In this document: positions 18,513-27,866 of the stretch, piece by piece
How positions within the stretch are numbered: the stretch's first letter is position 1
Layout of the letters: the number at the start of each line of letters is the position of its first letter
DNA from: Xanthomonas campestris pv. badrii
GTDB taxonomy: Bacteria > Pseudomonadota > Gammaproteobacteria > Xanthomonadales > Xanthomonadaceae
Direction: 5' to 3'
DNA length: 64,000 nucleotides
Assembly: GCF_012848175.1 (NCBI RefSeq)
Contig: NZ_CP051651.1
Coordinates: 4,347,501 to 4,411,500 of the forward strand
Program-made: the position numbers and the translations under genes
The notes under the pieces: model-generated
Told to the model about the DNA's origin: nothing
The model's database searches: none
The model's input: the letters and a program-made list of their open reading frames with translations, nothing else

Positions 18513-18699
18513 CGAAGCGGCGGGCGCGGCTGTCCGGCAGGCATGGACGGCACGGCGCACCCGCCGCATCTGACGCCTGCGCGCCGGCCCGGCGGCGACG
18601 CAGCAGGTCTGTGGCTCGGCATGCGCGGTGCGCGTGCCGGGCCACGCACCCAGGTGCTGCCGGGTAGTGGTGGTGTCTTTTGATATGCAGGAAATCCCG

Positions 18700-18909
18700 A
18701 TGTACGGCGAGTTCAGTCTCTACGGTGTGTTCGTTCCCACCCTGCTGGCGTTGATGACGCTGGCCTATCTGCTCAACAGCGCGCTCGCTGCGCTGCTGAC
18801 CCGCGCCGGCGCGTATCGCCACATCTGGCACCCGGCGCTGTTCAACCTGGCGCTGTACATCGCGCTGTTGGGTGGTTTGTTTTCTCTCATGCGTTGGATG
18901 CAATCGTGA
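18700..18909 (+). CDS. DUF1656 small membrane protein (AaeX-like)
   Basis: 69 residues with two hydrophobic helices, starting MYGEFSLYGVFVP and containing the conserved RHIWHPALFNLALY. DUF1656 proteins accompany HlyD and FUSC partners in aromatic carboxylic acid efflux operons. The ATG at 18700 is chosen because AGGAA lies at the right distance upstream; an in-frame ATG at 18685 adds five residues. Its stop overlaps the next gene as GTGA. Confidence 0.85.
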   Translation: MYGEFSLYGVFVPTLLALMTLAYLLNSALAALLTRAGAYRHIWHPALFNLALYIALLGGLFSLMRWMQS

Positions 18910-19832
18910 AAAAGTGGATCAAGACCGCGGGGCCGGCGCTGCTGACCCTGGCAATGGTGGTGGTGGCCGCATTGGTGTTGCAGCACCTGTGGCGCTATTA
19001 CATGGAAGCGCCGTGGACGCGCGATGCGCACGTGGGCGCCGATGTGGTGCAGGTGGCGCCGGACGTATCCGGGCTGGTGGAGGAAGTGGCGGTGGCCGAC
19101 AACCAGGCGGTGCGGCGCGGGCAGTTGCTGTTCGTGGTGGACCGCGCACGCTATGCGATCGCGCTGGAACAGGCACGCGCCGCGCTGGCCGAGCGCCAGG
19201 CCACGCTGAGCCAGCTGCGCCGCGAGAGTGCGCGTGACCGCAGCCTGCAGGACCTGGTGGCCGCCGAAGATGCCGAGGTGCGCCGCTCGAATGTACAAAA
19301 GGCGCAGGCCGCCGTGGCCACCGCGCAGTCGGCGGTGGATCTGGCCCAGCTCAATCTTGACCGCACGCAGGTGCGCAGCCCGGCCGATGGCCATGTCAGC
19401 GACCGCACCGTGCGCGTGGGCGACTACGTCAGCACCGGGCGCCCGGTGGTGGCGGTGCTGGATACCGGCTCGTTCCGTGTCGATGGCTATTTCGAAGAAA
19501 CCCGCCTGCACGGCGTGCATGCCGGCCAGCGCGTGGACGTGCACCTGATGGGCGAGCCGGTGACCTTGCACGGCCATGTGCAAAGTATCGCTGCCGGTAT
19601 CGAAGACCGGTACCGCAGCGGCAATGCGGGCGCCTTGCCCAACGTCACGCCCGCGTTCGACTGGGTGCGGCTGGCGCAGCGCATCCCGGTGCGCATTGCG
19701 CTCGATGAGGTGCCCACGCACGTGCAGCTGATCGCCGGGCGCACCGCCACGGTGGCGATTCTGCCCGATGCGGCGTCTACCGGGCCGACGATGGCAGCGC
19801 CTGCCCCGGCGCAGGCCAAGGCGGCGCCATGA
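18906..19832 (+). CDS. HlyD family periplasmic adaptor (AaeA/EmrA-like)
   Basis: About 308 residues. One N-terminal membrane anchor (residues about 10-30) is followed by WRYYMEAPWTRDAHVGADVV, the signature of AaeA-type adaptors, then a helical hairpin (residues about 95-145) between two lipoyl halves. It bridges the FUSC inner-membrane protein and the outer-membrane channel. The GTG at 18906 gives a start aligned with relatives and GTGA coupling to DUF1656; the ATG at 18894 is the alternative. The stop overlaps the next start as ATGA. Confidence 0.9.
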   Translation: MKKWIKTAGPALLTLAMVVVAALVLQHLWRYYMEAPWTRDAHVGADVVQVAPDVSGLVEEVAVADNQAVRRGQLLFVVDRARYAIALEQARAALAERQATLSQLRRESARDRSLQDLVAAEDAEVRRSNVQKAQAAVATAQSAVDLAQLNLDRTQVRSPADGHVSDRTVRVGDYVSTGRPVVAVLDTGSFRVDGYFEETRLHGVHAGQRVDVHLMGEPVTLHGHVQSIAAGIEDRYRSGNAGALPNVTPAFDWVRLAQRIPVRIALDEVPTHVQLIAGRTATVAILPDAASTGPTMAAPAPAQAKAAP

Positions 19833-21271
19833 ACGCCCTGCGCCTGCTCGGCCTGAGCGCCGTCATCGCCAGCGTGGCCGCATGCAGCACGGTGGGCCCC
19901 GACTATGCACTGCCACCTGATGCCGCCTACAACCGCCCGGCGGCCAGTGCGCCGTTCCTGGATACCGGCAATGCCCAGGTGCAGCCCGGCGCTGCGCTGC
20001 CGGCACGCTGGTGGGCGCTCTACCAGGACCCGATGCTCGATGGCCTGATCGAACACGCCCTGCGCGACAACGTCGAGCTGAAGGTGGCCGCCGCCAACCT
20101 GCGCCGCGCCGCGGCGGTGTACGAACAGGCCCTGGATGCCGGCGGATTCGATTACGAGGTGGAGGCAGGCGTCAGCCGCGCGCAGGTCTCGGCCGAAGCG
20201 TTCCTGCAGGAAGAAAAGCTGCCGGTGTTCAACCTGGCCGACGGCAAGCTCGGCGTGTCGTATCAGTTCGATCTGTTCGGCAAGCTGCAACGCGGCGCCG
20301 AGGCTGCGCAGGCCGACACCCAGGTGGCGCAGGCCGCCATCGATCTGGCGCGGGTGACGGTGGCGGCGCAGGTCGCCGGCAGCTACGTGGAGATCTGCCA
20401 CGCCAACCACGCGCTGCACGTGGCCGAGCATTCGCTGCAGCTGCAGCGGCGCAGCCGCGACATTACCCAGCGCCTGATCGCCGCCGGCCGCGGCACACCG
20501 CCCGACCTGGCGCGCGCCACCGCACAGGTGGCGATGCTGGAGGCTGCGCTGCCGCCGCTGCGCGCGCGCCGCCAGGCCGCCGGTTACCAATTGGCGGCGC
20601 TGCTCGGCAAGACGCCCGGCGAGCTGCCGGCCGGCGTGGAGGGCTGCGACCACCCGCCCGCGTTGCAGCAGCCGATTCCCGTTGGCGACGGACGCGCATT
20701 GCTGGCGCGCCGGCCGGATGTGCGCCAGGCCGAACGCCGGCTGGCCGCGGCCACCGCGCGCATCGGCGTGGCCACCGCCGAGCTGTACCCGGACATCCGC
20801 CTTGGCGGTGCGATCGGCGCCACCGGGTTGCTGGCCGACGTCGGCGAGCCGGCCACGCACGCGTGGTCGTTCGGCCCGCTGATCTCCTGGACGCTGCCCT
20901 CGGCCGGTGCGCATGCCCGCGTGCGCGCCACCGAAGCCGGTGCCGACGCGGCGCTGGCGCAGTTCGACCACACCGTGCTGCAGGCCTTGCGCGAGGTGCA
21001 GACCGCATTGTCGCGCTATGCGCAGGATCTGGAGCGGCTGCACCTGCTCGAACAGGCGCAGCAGCAGGCCGATCTGGCGTCGGAGCAGAACCGCCGCCTG
21101 TACCAGGGTGGCCGCACGCCGTATCTGTCCAGCCTGGATGCCGAACGCACCCTGGCCACCGCCGACATGACCCTGGCCAATGCGCAGGCGCAGGTATCGC
21201 AGGATCAGCTGCAGGTGTTCCTGGCCCTGGGGGGCGGCTGGCAAAGCACTCCCGCCACGGCGGCGCGATGA
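19829..21271 (+). CDS. Outer-membrane efflux lipoprotein (NodT/OprM type)
   Basis: 480 residues. The lipoprotein signal ends in VAAC (Cys near residue 20), followed by STVGPDY, the usual mature start of RND-type outer-membrane factors. Two OEP domains follow, with LARRPDVRQAERRLAAATARIG and RLYQGGRTPYLSSLDAERTL in repeat 2. It forms the exit channel for the HlyD/FUSC pump. ATGA overlaps couple it to both neighbours. Confidence 0.94.
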   Translation: MNALRLLGLSAVIASVAACSTVGPDYALPPDAAYNRPAASAPFLDTGNAQVQPGAALPARWWALYQDPMLDGLIEHALRDNVELKVAAANLRRAAAVYEQALDAGGFDYEVEAGVSRAQVSAEAFLQEEKLPVFNLADGKLGVSYQFDLFGKLQRGAEAAQADTQVAQAAIDLARVTVAAQVAGSYVEICHANHALHVAEHSLQLQRRSRDITQRLIAAGRGTPPDLARATAQVAMLEAALPPLRARRQAAGYQLAALLGKTPGELPAGVEGCDHPPALQQPIPVGDGRALLARRPDVRQAERRLAAATARIGVATAELYPDIRLGGAIGATGLLADVGEPATHAWSFGPLISWTLPSAGAHARVRATEAGADAALAQFDHTVLQALREVQTALSRYAQDLERLHLLEQAQQQADLASEQNRRLYQGGRTPYLSSLDAERTLATADMTLANAQAQVSQDQLQVFLALGGGWQSTPATAAR

Positions 21272-23448
21272 ACGCCCTGCTGCGCGATCGCCAGGCCTGG
21301 CTGTTTTCGGTCAAGACCTTCGCCGCCTCGATCGCGGCGCTGTACGTGGCGCTGGCCGGCAATCTGTCGCGGCCGTACTGGGCCATGGCCACGGTCTACA
21401 TCGTCTCGCAACCACTGCTCGGCCCCACCCGCGCCAAGGGCGTGTACCGCGTGCTCGGCACGGTGCTGGCCGGCGCCGCCACCTTGGTGATGCTGCCGAA
21501 CCTGGTGGAAACGCCGCTGCTGCTGAGCGCGGCGATGGCGCTATGGCTGTCGGTCTGCCTGTTCCTGGCACTGCTCGACCGCGGCCCGCGCGGCTATGCC
21601 TTCCTGCTGGCCGGCTACACCGCCGGCTTCATCGGCTTTCCGGCGGTGACCTCGCCCGAAGGCATCTTCGACACCGTGGTGGCCCGCAGCGAAGAGATCC
21701 TCCTGGGCACGGTGATGGCGGTGTTGTTCGCTGCGCTGGTGTTCCCGGCCTCGGTGCGGCCGATGCTCCATGCACGCATCGGCAACTGGATGCAGGATGC
21801 CGCGCAATGGTGCCGGCAGGTGCTGCAACGCGGCCCCGCACACGCCCCGCGCAATCGGCTGGCAGCCGACCTGGTGCAGTTCGATGCCTTGATCGCCTTC
21901 GTCCGTCACGACGACCCGCGCCATGCCGGTGCGGTGCCGGCCATGGAGCAGCTGCGCGCGCGCATGTTGCTGTTGTTGCCGGTGCTGTCGTCGATCACCG
22001 ACCAGCTGCAGGCCTTGCAGCGCGATGGGGCTGCGCCGCCGCCCGCACTCAAGGCGCTGCTGGACGATGTTGCCGGCTGGGTGGATCAGCGCGAAGACGC
22101 GGGCAGCGATGCCGATGTCGACGCGCTGCGCGCCCGCATCGCCGCGCTGCGCCCGTTGGTCGATCAGGACATCGAACATCTGCTGCTGGCGAGCTTGCTG
22201 CTGCGTCTGGACGAAGTGCTCGACCTCTGGCAGGACTGCCGCGCGCTGGAGCAGGCCTTACTTCAGCGCACTGGGTCGCAGCCGCCACAGGCGTCGGTAA
22301 GACCGCCTGCAGCGGTCGAAGCTGCGCAGGACCATGCCGATGCGCGCTGGCGCAGGCAACCGTCGCTGGTGCGGCGCCTTGGCATGTCGCGGCCGCAGGC
22401 CGCAGATGCAGGCTTACCTGCCAGCGCGCGGCACATCGACTTCGGCATGGCCGCGTTCTCGGCGCTGAGCGCGGGCTTTGCGCTGCTGGCCTACTGCGTG
22501 CTGTGGATCGGTATCGGGTGGGAAGGCGGCGGCAATGGCGCGATGATGGCGGCGGTGACGGCGGCCTTTTTCGCGGCCCAGGACGACCCGGCGCCCAGCA
22601 TGCTGTCGTTCCTCACCTGGGCCGTGGTCGCCAGCGTGGTCGCCGGCATCTACCTGTTCGGCATCTTCCCGGCCATCCACGATTTCCCGATGCTGGTGCT
22701 GGTCCTGGCGGCGGTGTTCCTGCCCCTGGGCGCGCTGCTGCATCGCCCCGGCACCATGCTGATCGCGCTGCCGCTGGTGGTGAACCTCACCGCGTTGCTG
22801 AGCCTGCAGAACACCTACAACGCCAACATCCAGAGTTTCGTCAACGCAGCGGTGGCGATGGTCCTGGGCATTGGATTTGCCGTGGTGCTGACGCGACTGT
22901 TTCGCTCGGTGAGTGCCGAATGGAGCGCGCGCCGGCTGGTGCGCCAGGGCTGGCGCACGCTGGCCGACGCCGCCGACGGCCGCGGCACGCAGGACCGGCA
23001 GCAGTTTGCCGCGCGCATGCTGGACCTGCTCGGCTTGCTCGCACCGCGGCTGGCACTGGCACCGGAAGGCAGCGAGCTGGCCTCGGTGGACATGCTCAAC
23101 GAAGTGCGTGTGGGCTTGAACATCCTGCAACTGCGCAGCGCGCGGCATGGGTTGCCGCAGCCGAGCATGGATGCAGTAGACGCGATTCTGGCGGAGGTTG
23201 CGGCGCATTATCGGCAGCAGGCGGCGCACAAGCAGCCGTTGCCGGGGCCCAACTCTTTGCGTGATCGTCTGGATATATCGCTGACGCGTGTGGACAAGGT
23301 GCCAGCGGGCACGTATCGCGATGAAGCGCTATTGGGGTTGATCGGGCTGCGTCACAGCCTGTTTGCAGAGACAATACAGCGACGCGAAGACATCAAGCAC
23401 GAGCCGTCTGCTTCAGCCCCTCTCCCCTCGGGAGAGGGGTTGGGGTGA
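21268..23448 (+). CDS. FUSC family inner-membrane exporter (AaeB-like)
   Basis: 726 residues with two blocks of about five or six transmembrane helices (residues about 15-170 and 395-550) separated by cytoplasmic helical regions, as in AaeB. The conserved start SRPYWAMATVYIVSQP is present. The pump is inferred to export aromatic carboxylic acids. The ATG at 21268 overlaps the OMF stop (ATGA); the frame open far upstream is a shadow of the preceding genes. The last residues, APLPSGEGLG, and the stop are supplied by a palindromic repeat element. Confidence 0.93.
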   Translation: MNALLRDRQAWLFSVKTFAASIAALYVALAGNLSRPYWAMATVYIVSQPLLGPTRAKGVYRVLGTVLAGAATLVMLPNLVETPLLLSAAMALWLSVCLFLALLDRGPRGYAFLLAGYTAGFIGFPAVTSPEGIFDTVVARSEEILLGTVMAVLFAALVFPASVRPMLHARIGNWMQDAAQWCRQVLQRGPAHAPRNRLAADLVQFDALIAFVRHDDPRHAGAVPAMEQLRARMLLLLPVLSSITDQLQALQRDGAAPPPALKALLDDVAGWVDQREDAGSDADVDALRARIAALRPLVDQDIEHLLLASLLLRLDEVLDLWQDCRALEQALLQRTGSQPPQASVRPPAAVEAAQDHADARWRRQPSLVRRLGMSRPQAADAGLPASARHIDFGMAAFSALSAGFALLAYCVLWIGIGWEGGGNGAMMAAVTAAFFAAQDDPAPSMLSFLTWAVVASVVAGIYLFGIFPAIHDFPMLVLVLAAVFLPLGALLHRPGTMLIALPLVVNLTALLSLQNTYNANIQSFVNAAVAMVLGIGFAVVLTRLFRSVSAEWSARRLVRQGWRTLADAADGRGTQDRQQFAARMLDLLGLLAPRLALAPEGSELASVDMLNEVRVGLNILQLRSARHGLPQPSMDAVDAILAEVAAHYRQQAAHKQPLPGPNSLRDRLDISLTRVDKVPAGTYRDEALLGLIGLRHSLFAETIQRREDIKHEPSASAPLPSGEGLG

Positions 23449-23452
23449 GGGT
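23416..23452. repeat. Palindromic repeat at the 3' end of the FUSC gene
   Basis: CCCCTCTCCCCTCGGGAGAGGGG hairpin followed by TTGGGGTGAGGG. It contains the last codons and the TGA of the FUSC gene. It faces a sister element at 23500-23545 across a 47-bp spacer between two convergent genes. Confidence 0.85.
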
Positions 23453-23499
23453 ACGGGGCAAAGCCTCCTGCGTATTCAATGTCACCAGGCTTCGCTCGT

Positions 23500-23545
23500 A
23501 CCCTCATCCGCCCCTACGGGGCACCTTCTCCCGGCGGGAGAAGGG
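23500..23545. repeat. Palindromic repeat between convergent genes
   Basis: Element of the form CCCTCATCCGCCCCTACGGGG followed by CACCTTCTCCCGGCGGGAG. It contains two stem-loops and lies eight bases past the kgtP-like stop, where it could act as a bidirectional terminator with the copy at 23416. Confidence 0.85.
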
Positions 23546-23552
23546 CGATGCC

Positions 23553-24914
23553 TCAGCGCTTGCGCTGATGCATCGCCGCTTCGTCGTCCAGCCAGTTGCT
23601 GCCCTTGTTGGTCAGGAAGAACATGTAGACCACCAGCGACACCGCGATCACCGCCGTGGCGTAGATCACGAATTCGCTCACATGGTTGGTCTTCAACGAA
23701 GCCTGGTACAGCAGCGGCGCGGTACCGCCGAACGCGGAGTTGGCCAATGCGTAGCCCAGGCCCACGCCCAGCGCACGCACATGGGTGGGAAACAGTTCTG
23801 CCTTCACCACCGCGTTGATCGAGGTGTAGCCGGTCAGGATCACAAAGCCCACGGTGAGGATCGCAAAGGCGGTCAGCCAGTCGGTCTGCTTGGGCAGTTC
23901 GGTGATCAGGAACCAGGTGTACAGCACGCCGCCGATGCCGAAGAACACCAGCAAGGTCTTGCGCCCGACGATATCCGACAACCAGCCACCCACCGGCTGC
24001 ATCAACATCAGCACCGTCAACGCCACCAGATTGATGATGGTGCCTGCCATCACGTCGCCACCGGCGAACGCGGTCTGGATCATCTTCGGGCCGGTCACCG
24101 AGTAGGTGTAGAACGCGATGGTGCCGCCGGCGGTAATCAAGAAGCACAGCAGCAGCGGACGCCACTGATTGACGAACAGCTCGCGCATCGAGCCCGAGGC
24201 CCTGGCCTTGCCGGTGCGCGAATCGGCGATGGATTCGGAGCTCAGCGATTCGTCCATGGTCCGGCGCAGCCAGAACACCACCAGCGCGCCGATCCCACCC
24301 AGGCCAAACGCCACGCGCCAGCCCCATGCCGACACCTGCGAGGCGTCGAAGAAATGCAGCATCACCAGCAAGGCGGCCTGCGCCAGCACATGGCCGCCCA
24401 CCAGGGTGACGTAGTGGAACGAGGACAGGAACCCGCGCCGTCCGGGGATCGCCGCTTCGGACATATAGGTTGCGCTGGTGCCGTACTCGCCACCGGTGGC
24501 AAAGCCCTGCAGCAAGCGCGCCAGCAACAGGATGATGGGCGCCGCGATACCGATCGTGGCCACGGTGGGCGTGATGGCAATGACGAACGAACACAGCGCC
24601 ATCATCGATACCGAGATGGTCAGCGCCAGGCGCCGGCCATAGCGGTCGGCGAAGCGGCCGAAGTACCACGCGCCGATCGGGCGCATCAGGAAGGTCATCG
24701 CGAAGATCGCCCACACGAACATGGTGGCGTTCTTGTCTTCCTTGGAAAAGAACTGCGACTCGAAGTACGTGGCGAACACTGAGTAAACATAGACGTCGTA
24801 CCACTCGACCAGATTACCGGCCGACCCCTTGAGCGTATTGGACACCGAGCGGCGAAGGCTGCCGGGCGCTGCCCCGGAACCGGCGGCAATCGGAGACGAT
24901 GGGGGTGCGCTCAT
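23553..24914 (-). CDS. kgtP: MHS-family MFS permease, alpha-ketoglutarate permease-like
   Basis: 453 residues, twelve helices. GNLVEWYDVYVYS at the start, FGRFADRYGRRLAL (motif A), GFATGGEYGTSATYMSE and AELFPTHVRALGVGLGYALANS match the metabolite:H+ symporter family, closest in pattern to KgtP. It would import dicarboxylates such as 2-oxoglutarate. The ATG at 24914 is used; the frame open to 25346 runs through the antisense kptA remnant. Substrate specificity is inferred. Confidence 0.87.
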   Translation of the reverse strand: MSAPPSSPIAAGSGAAPGSLRRSVSNTLKGSAGNLVEWYDVYVYSVFATYFESQFFSKEDKNATMFVWAIFAMTFLMRPIGAWYFGRFADRYGRRLALTISVSMMALCSFVIAITPTVATIGIAAPIILLLARLLQGFATGGEYGTSATYMSEAAIPGRRGFLSSFHYVTLVGGHVLAQAALLVMLHFFDASQVSAWGWRVAFGLGGIGALVVFWLRRTMDESLSSESIADSRTGKARASGSMRELFVNQWRPLLLCFLITAGGTIAFYTYSVTGPKMIQTAFAGGDVMAGTIINLVALTVLMLMQPVGGWLSDIVGRKTLLVFFGIGGVLYTWFLITELPKQTDWLTAFAILTVGFVILTGYTSINAVVKAELFPTHVRALGVGLGYALANSAFGGTAPLLYQASLKTNHVSEFVIYATAVIAVSLVVYMFFLTNKGSNWLDDEAAMHQRKR

Positions 24915-25189
24915 GCGGGCAGAACCTCTTCGGCGGGACAGCCCCGGAGTATAGGTGCGCGCTTGTGTGACGCATGTAAGCATTTCGGCGCATAGGCAGG
25001 CGCCGTGCAAGCCGCTAGTCCATGTGCAGCGTGCGGTTGGAAGCGGCCAAGGTGCGGCCTGCATCGCCGTCATTCCGCCGCGATCTCCAACAGCCCGCGC
25101 GCAACGCTTCAGCTCGCTTTTGGCGTCGGCGCAGCCAGCGATGTGATGTACATCCCGGAGCGATCGAAGCAGCACGCACGGCGCTTGCC

Positions 25190-25410
25190 GGACGCCGGCA
25201 TGTCGCAGGCGATGGTGGCGCAAAGCGACAAGCAACGCCTCACGCTGTCCGACGACGGGCCACGCCATGGCACGCCAGTGGTGCTCGGCGTGCATAGCCT
25301 GCAGATGCATGGCGCCGGGTTCGGCTTTTCCAGGCTGACAAGACAACGGCGTCTGGCTGACGCCGCATTTGCCGCCCAGCTATCTGCACGTGCTGGAGCA
25401 ATGGCGTCAG
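25190..25410 (+). pseudogene. kptA: Decayed RNA 2'-phosphotransferase (KptA/Tpt1)
   Basis: Fragments of KptA are readable: SDKQRLTLSDDG (25224 on), then PRHGTPVVLGVHSLQMHGAG, and after a frameshift near 25335-25346, DNGVWLTPHLPPSYLHVLEQ. In intact KptA the first piece (N-terminal domain) is separated from the second by the substrate-binding segment QGHS...HGT, which is missing here. The gene has therefore suffered an internal deletion and a frameshift, and no convincing N terminus remains upstream. Family assignment rests on motif recall. Confidence 0.65.
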
Positions 25411-25567
25411 CCACATCGATTGCGCCTGGCATGCCGACGCCAGCCGGCAGGTGACATGCAACCGCGCAGCTCCAACGCTCGCTTCCCCTTCACGACCCCC
25501 ATGCCGCCAGCCTTGCCAGAATGCCCGCCGTTTGTGCACGCAATGGCGGGATATCGGAGTGGGATGC

Positions 25568-26833
25568 ATGATCTGGATCATCGTGGCCGCCGTGGTCGTC
25601 ACCTTGCTGGTGGGGCTGCTGCTGCTCAACTTCGCCACGCCGGAGAAGAAGCTCCAGCACATCCCCAAGCACCTGTACGACGTGGCCGACCCGCAGTTCA
25701 AGCGCGAGATGTCGGTACTGCTGGGCCCGGCCATCCTGCCGGGCAACCGCATCGACGTACTCAACAATGGCCACGAGATCTTCCCGGCCATGCTGGCCGC
25801 GATCCGCAGCGCGCAGCGCACCATCACCTTCGAAACCTACATCTACTGGTCAGGCGAGATCGGCCGCGAGTTCAGTGACGCGTTGTCCGAGCGCGCACGC
25901 GCCGGCGTGGCGGTGCGGGTCACCATCGACTGGGGCGGCAGCCTGAAGATGGACCATGCGCTGGTGGACACCATGACCGAGGCCGGCGTGGAGGTGCACC
26001 GCTACCGCCCGCTGGCCTGGTACAACCTGCACCGCGTCAACAACCGCACGCACCGCAAGTTGCTGGTGATCGATGGCCGGATCGGCTTCACCGGCGGCGT
26101 GGGCGTGGCCGACCAGTGGATGGGCGATGCGCAGGACCCGGAGCATTGGCGCGACACCCATTACCGCATCGAAGGCCCGGTGGTGGCGCAGGTGCAGACC
26201 GCCTTCAACGACAACTGGATCAAGACCACCGGCCGCGTGGTCAACGGCGCGCAGTACTACCCGGCGCTGGAAGCGGCCGGCGACAGCGATGCGCAGTTGT
26301 TCGTGGCCTCGCCGGCCGGCGGCAGCGAGAGCATGCACCTGATGTACCTGGTCGCCATCGCCGCCGCCTGCAACACCATCGACCTGGCGGCGGCGTATTT
26401 CGTGCCCGATGCTTTGATCACCCGCTCGCTGCTGGAGGCGCGCAGCCGCGGGGTCTCCATCCGCGTGCTGCTGCCGGGCAAGCATATCGATGCGGTGTCG
26501 GTGCGGTTGGCCTCCAAGGCCAGCTGGGAGCCGCTGCTGCAGGCCGGCATCGAGATCCACGAATACCAACCCACCATGCTGCATACCAAGCTGTTGATCA
26601 TCGACGGCCTGCTGGTGTCGGTGGGTTCGACCAACTTCGACATCCGCTCGTTCCGCCTCAACGACGAGGCCAGCTTGAACATCTACGACACCACGCTTGC
26701 TGCACGCATGACCGAGGTGTTCGAACGCGATCTGCAGCGCGCCGAGCAGTACACGCTGGAACGCTGGCGCGCACGGCCGCTGCGGCAGAAGCTGGGCGAG
26801 AAACTGGTGTTCCCGTTCCGTTCGCAGGTGTGA
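25568..26833 (+). CDS. cls: Cardiolipin synthase, phospholipase D superfamily
   Basis: 421 residues. One N-terminal transmembrane helix (IWIIVAAVVVTLLVGLLLL) anchors a pair of PLD domains with two HxK(x)4D motifs: HRKLLVIDGRIGFTGG near residue 161 and HTKLLIIDGLLVSVGSTNFD near residue 339. It condenses phosphatidylglycerol (or related lipids) to cardiolipin at the inner membrane. The ATG at 25568 directly precedes the helix; the extra 39 codons of the open frame overlap the kptA remnant side and are not family-like. Confidence 0.93.
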   Translation: MIWIIVAAVVVTLLVGLLLLNFATPEKKLQHIPKHLYDVADPQFKREMSVLLGPAILPGNRIDVLNNGHEIFPAMLAAIRSAQRTITFETYIYWSGEIGREFSDALSERARAGVAVRVTIDWGGSLKMDHALVDTMTEAGVEVHRYRPLAWYNLHRVNNRTHRKLLVIDGRIGFTGGVGVADQWMGDAQDPEHWRDTHYRIEGPVVAQVQTAFNDNWIKTTGRVVNGAQYYPALEAAGDSDAQLFVASPAGGSESMHLMYLVAIAAACNTIDLAAAYFVPDALITRSLLEARSRGVSIRVLLPGKHIDAVSVRLASKASWEPLLQAGIEIHEYQPTMLHTKLLIIDGLLVSVGSTNFDIRSFRLNDEASLNIYDTTLAARMTEVFERDLQRAEQYTLERWRARPLRQKLGEKLVFPFRSQV

Positions 26834-26856
26834 GCGCGCAAGGCCGGTGACGGCGG

Positions 26857-27381
26857 CTAGCGTGCCGCCCCCGCCCTGCCTGCCTGCAGGCGCAGCTGGC
26901 GCAGACGCCACCACAGCCCGCCCACGTGCACCAACGCATACAGCACCAGCGCGGCCGCAATCCCCAGGGTCAGCGGGCTGGCCTGCGATCCGGCAGCGGC
27001 CGCCCCCTGGCTGAACGCGCCCGAGGCCCAACGCCAGGCCAGCCGGCCCAGCAGCACCAGCATCAGCGCCGCACCGATCCAGGGGTTGGGCGTGTACCAG
27101 CCGCGGCCATCCACCCATTCGGCATGCGTGTAGCGCAGCGACAGCGCGCCCAGCCCGATGCCGGCCACCGCTCCCAGCGCGATCCCCAGCCGCACCTGCG
27201 GCAAGCCGTAGACCGCATACGCCAGCGCCGCCGCCGCGATGACCAGCACCACACTGCGCAACGCCGTGCTCGCCGGCTTCCACTGCTGGCGGCCGAAGCT
27301 GCGCCGGATGCGCCGGTAATAGAAGTAGCCAATGGCGGCCATCGAAAGATACGGCGTCAGCGGTGCGATGGCGGCGGGCAT
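26857..27381 (-). CDS. Polytopic membrane protein, DUF1453/CcdC-like
   Basis: 174 residues from ATG 27381 with about four to five hydrophobic helices. The N terminus YLSMAAIGYFYYRRIRRSFGRQ followed by helices and RYTHAEWVDGRGWYTPNPWIG resembles the DUF1453/CcdC domain seen in other Xanthomonas membrane proteins. Function is unknown. It is convergent with cardiolipin synthase. Confidence 0.72.
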   Translation of the reverse strand: MPAAIAPLTPYLSMAAIGYFYYRRIRRSFGRQQWKPASTALRSVVLVIAAAALAYAVYGLPQVRLGIALGAVAGIGLGALSLRYTHAEWVDGRGWYTPNPWIGAALMLVLLGRLAWRWASGAFSQGAAAAGSQASPLTLGIAAALVLYALVHVGGLWWRLRQLRLQAGRAGAAR

Positions 27382-27659
27382 GGCGGTTCCTTTGCGGTTG
27401 GTTGAAGCGACCAACGCAGGATGAAACCAGCCACCGGCGCAAACAAGGTGCCAAGTGTCACTTTCTGCGGGCGGCAGCGTGGTGCGCGGTCGCGCCTGCA
27501 CCCACCCATGCGGCCCCGGCGGTGCGCCACCGGGACCGCTGCATCGGATGTGCTCACCGCCCTGCCGGTGAACGCCGCGAACGCCCGCCAGCGATTGCCG
27601 CACGCGAACCGGAGCCGCGCGGGTAGACTTGCGCGCAGTGCTTCCCCCACCGCCGTGCC

Positions 27660-27866
27660 ATGTCCGCCATCAAGCATCACGCCCGTACGCTGATCGACAC
27701 GCTGCCCGACACCGCGGGGTGGCAGGACGTGCTGCATGCGGTGACCGAGGCCGGCTTCCAGGCGGCCGTGCTCGACGGCATCGCTGCCGCGGACCAGGGC
27801 GCCTTCGTCGCGCCGGCGCAGCTCACCGCACTGTTCGCCGGATGGGGCGTTGATGTTGCGGCGTGA
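27660..27866 (+). CDS. Putative antitoxin upstream of ParE-like toxin
   Basis: 68 residues (MSAIKHHARTLIDTLPDTAG at the start), acidic-helical, ending GWGVDVAA. It overlaps the following ParE-like gene by 14 bases, the usual antitoxin-then-toxin layout. The short length and the phrase TLPDTAGWQDVLHAV resemble small helical antitoxins paired with RelE/ParE toxins. No DNA-binding motif is obvious. Confidence 0.72.
   Translation: MSAIKHHARTLIDTLPDTAGWQDVLHAVTEAGFQAAVLDGIAAADQGAFVAPAQLTALFAGWGVDVAA

Noticed and set aside
18512..18699. Possible riboswitch between marR and the DUF1656 gene
   Set aside because: GC-rich without a recognisable aptamer or terminator-antiterminator arrangement.
20011..21267. 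Upstream extension of the FUSC frame
   Set aside because: Out-of-frame shadow of the outer-membrane factor; the ATGA overlap at 21268 fixes the real start.
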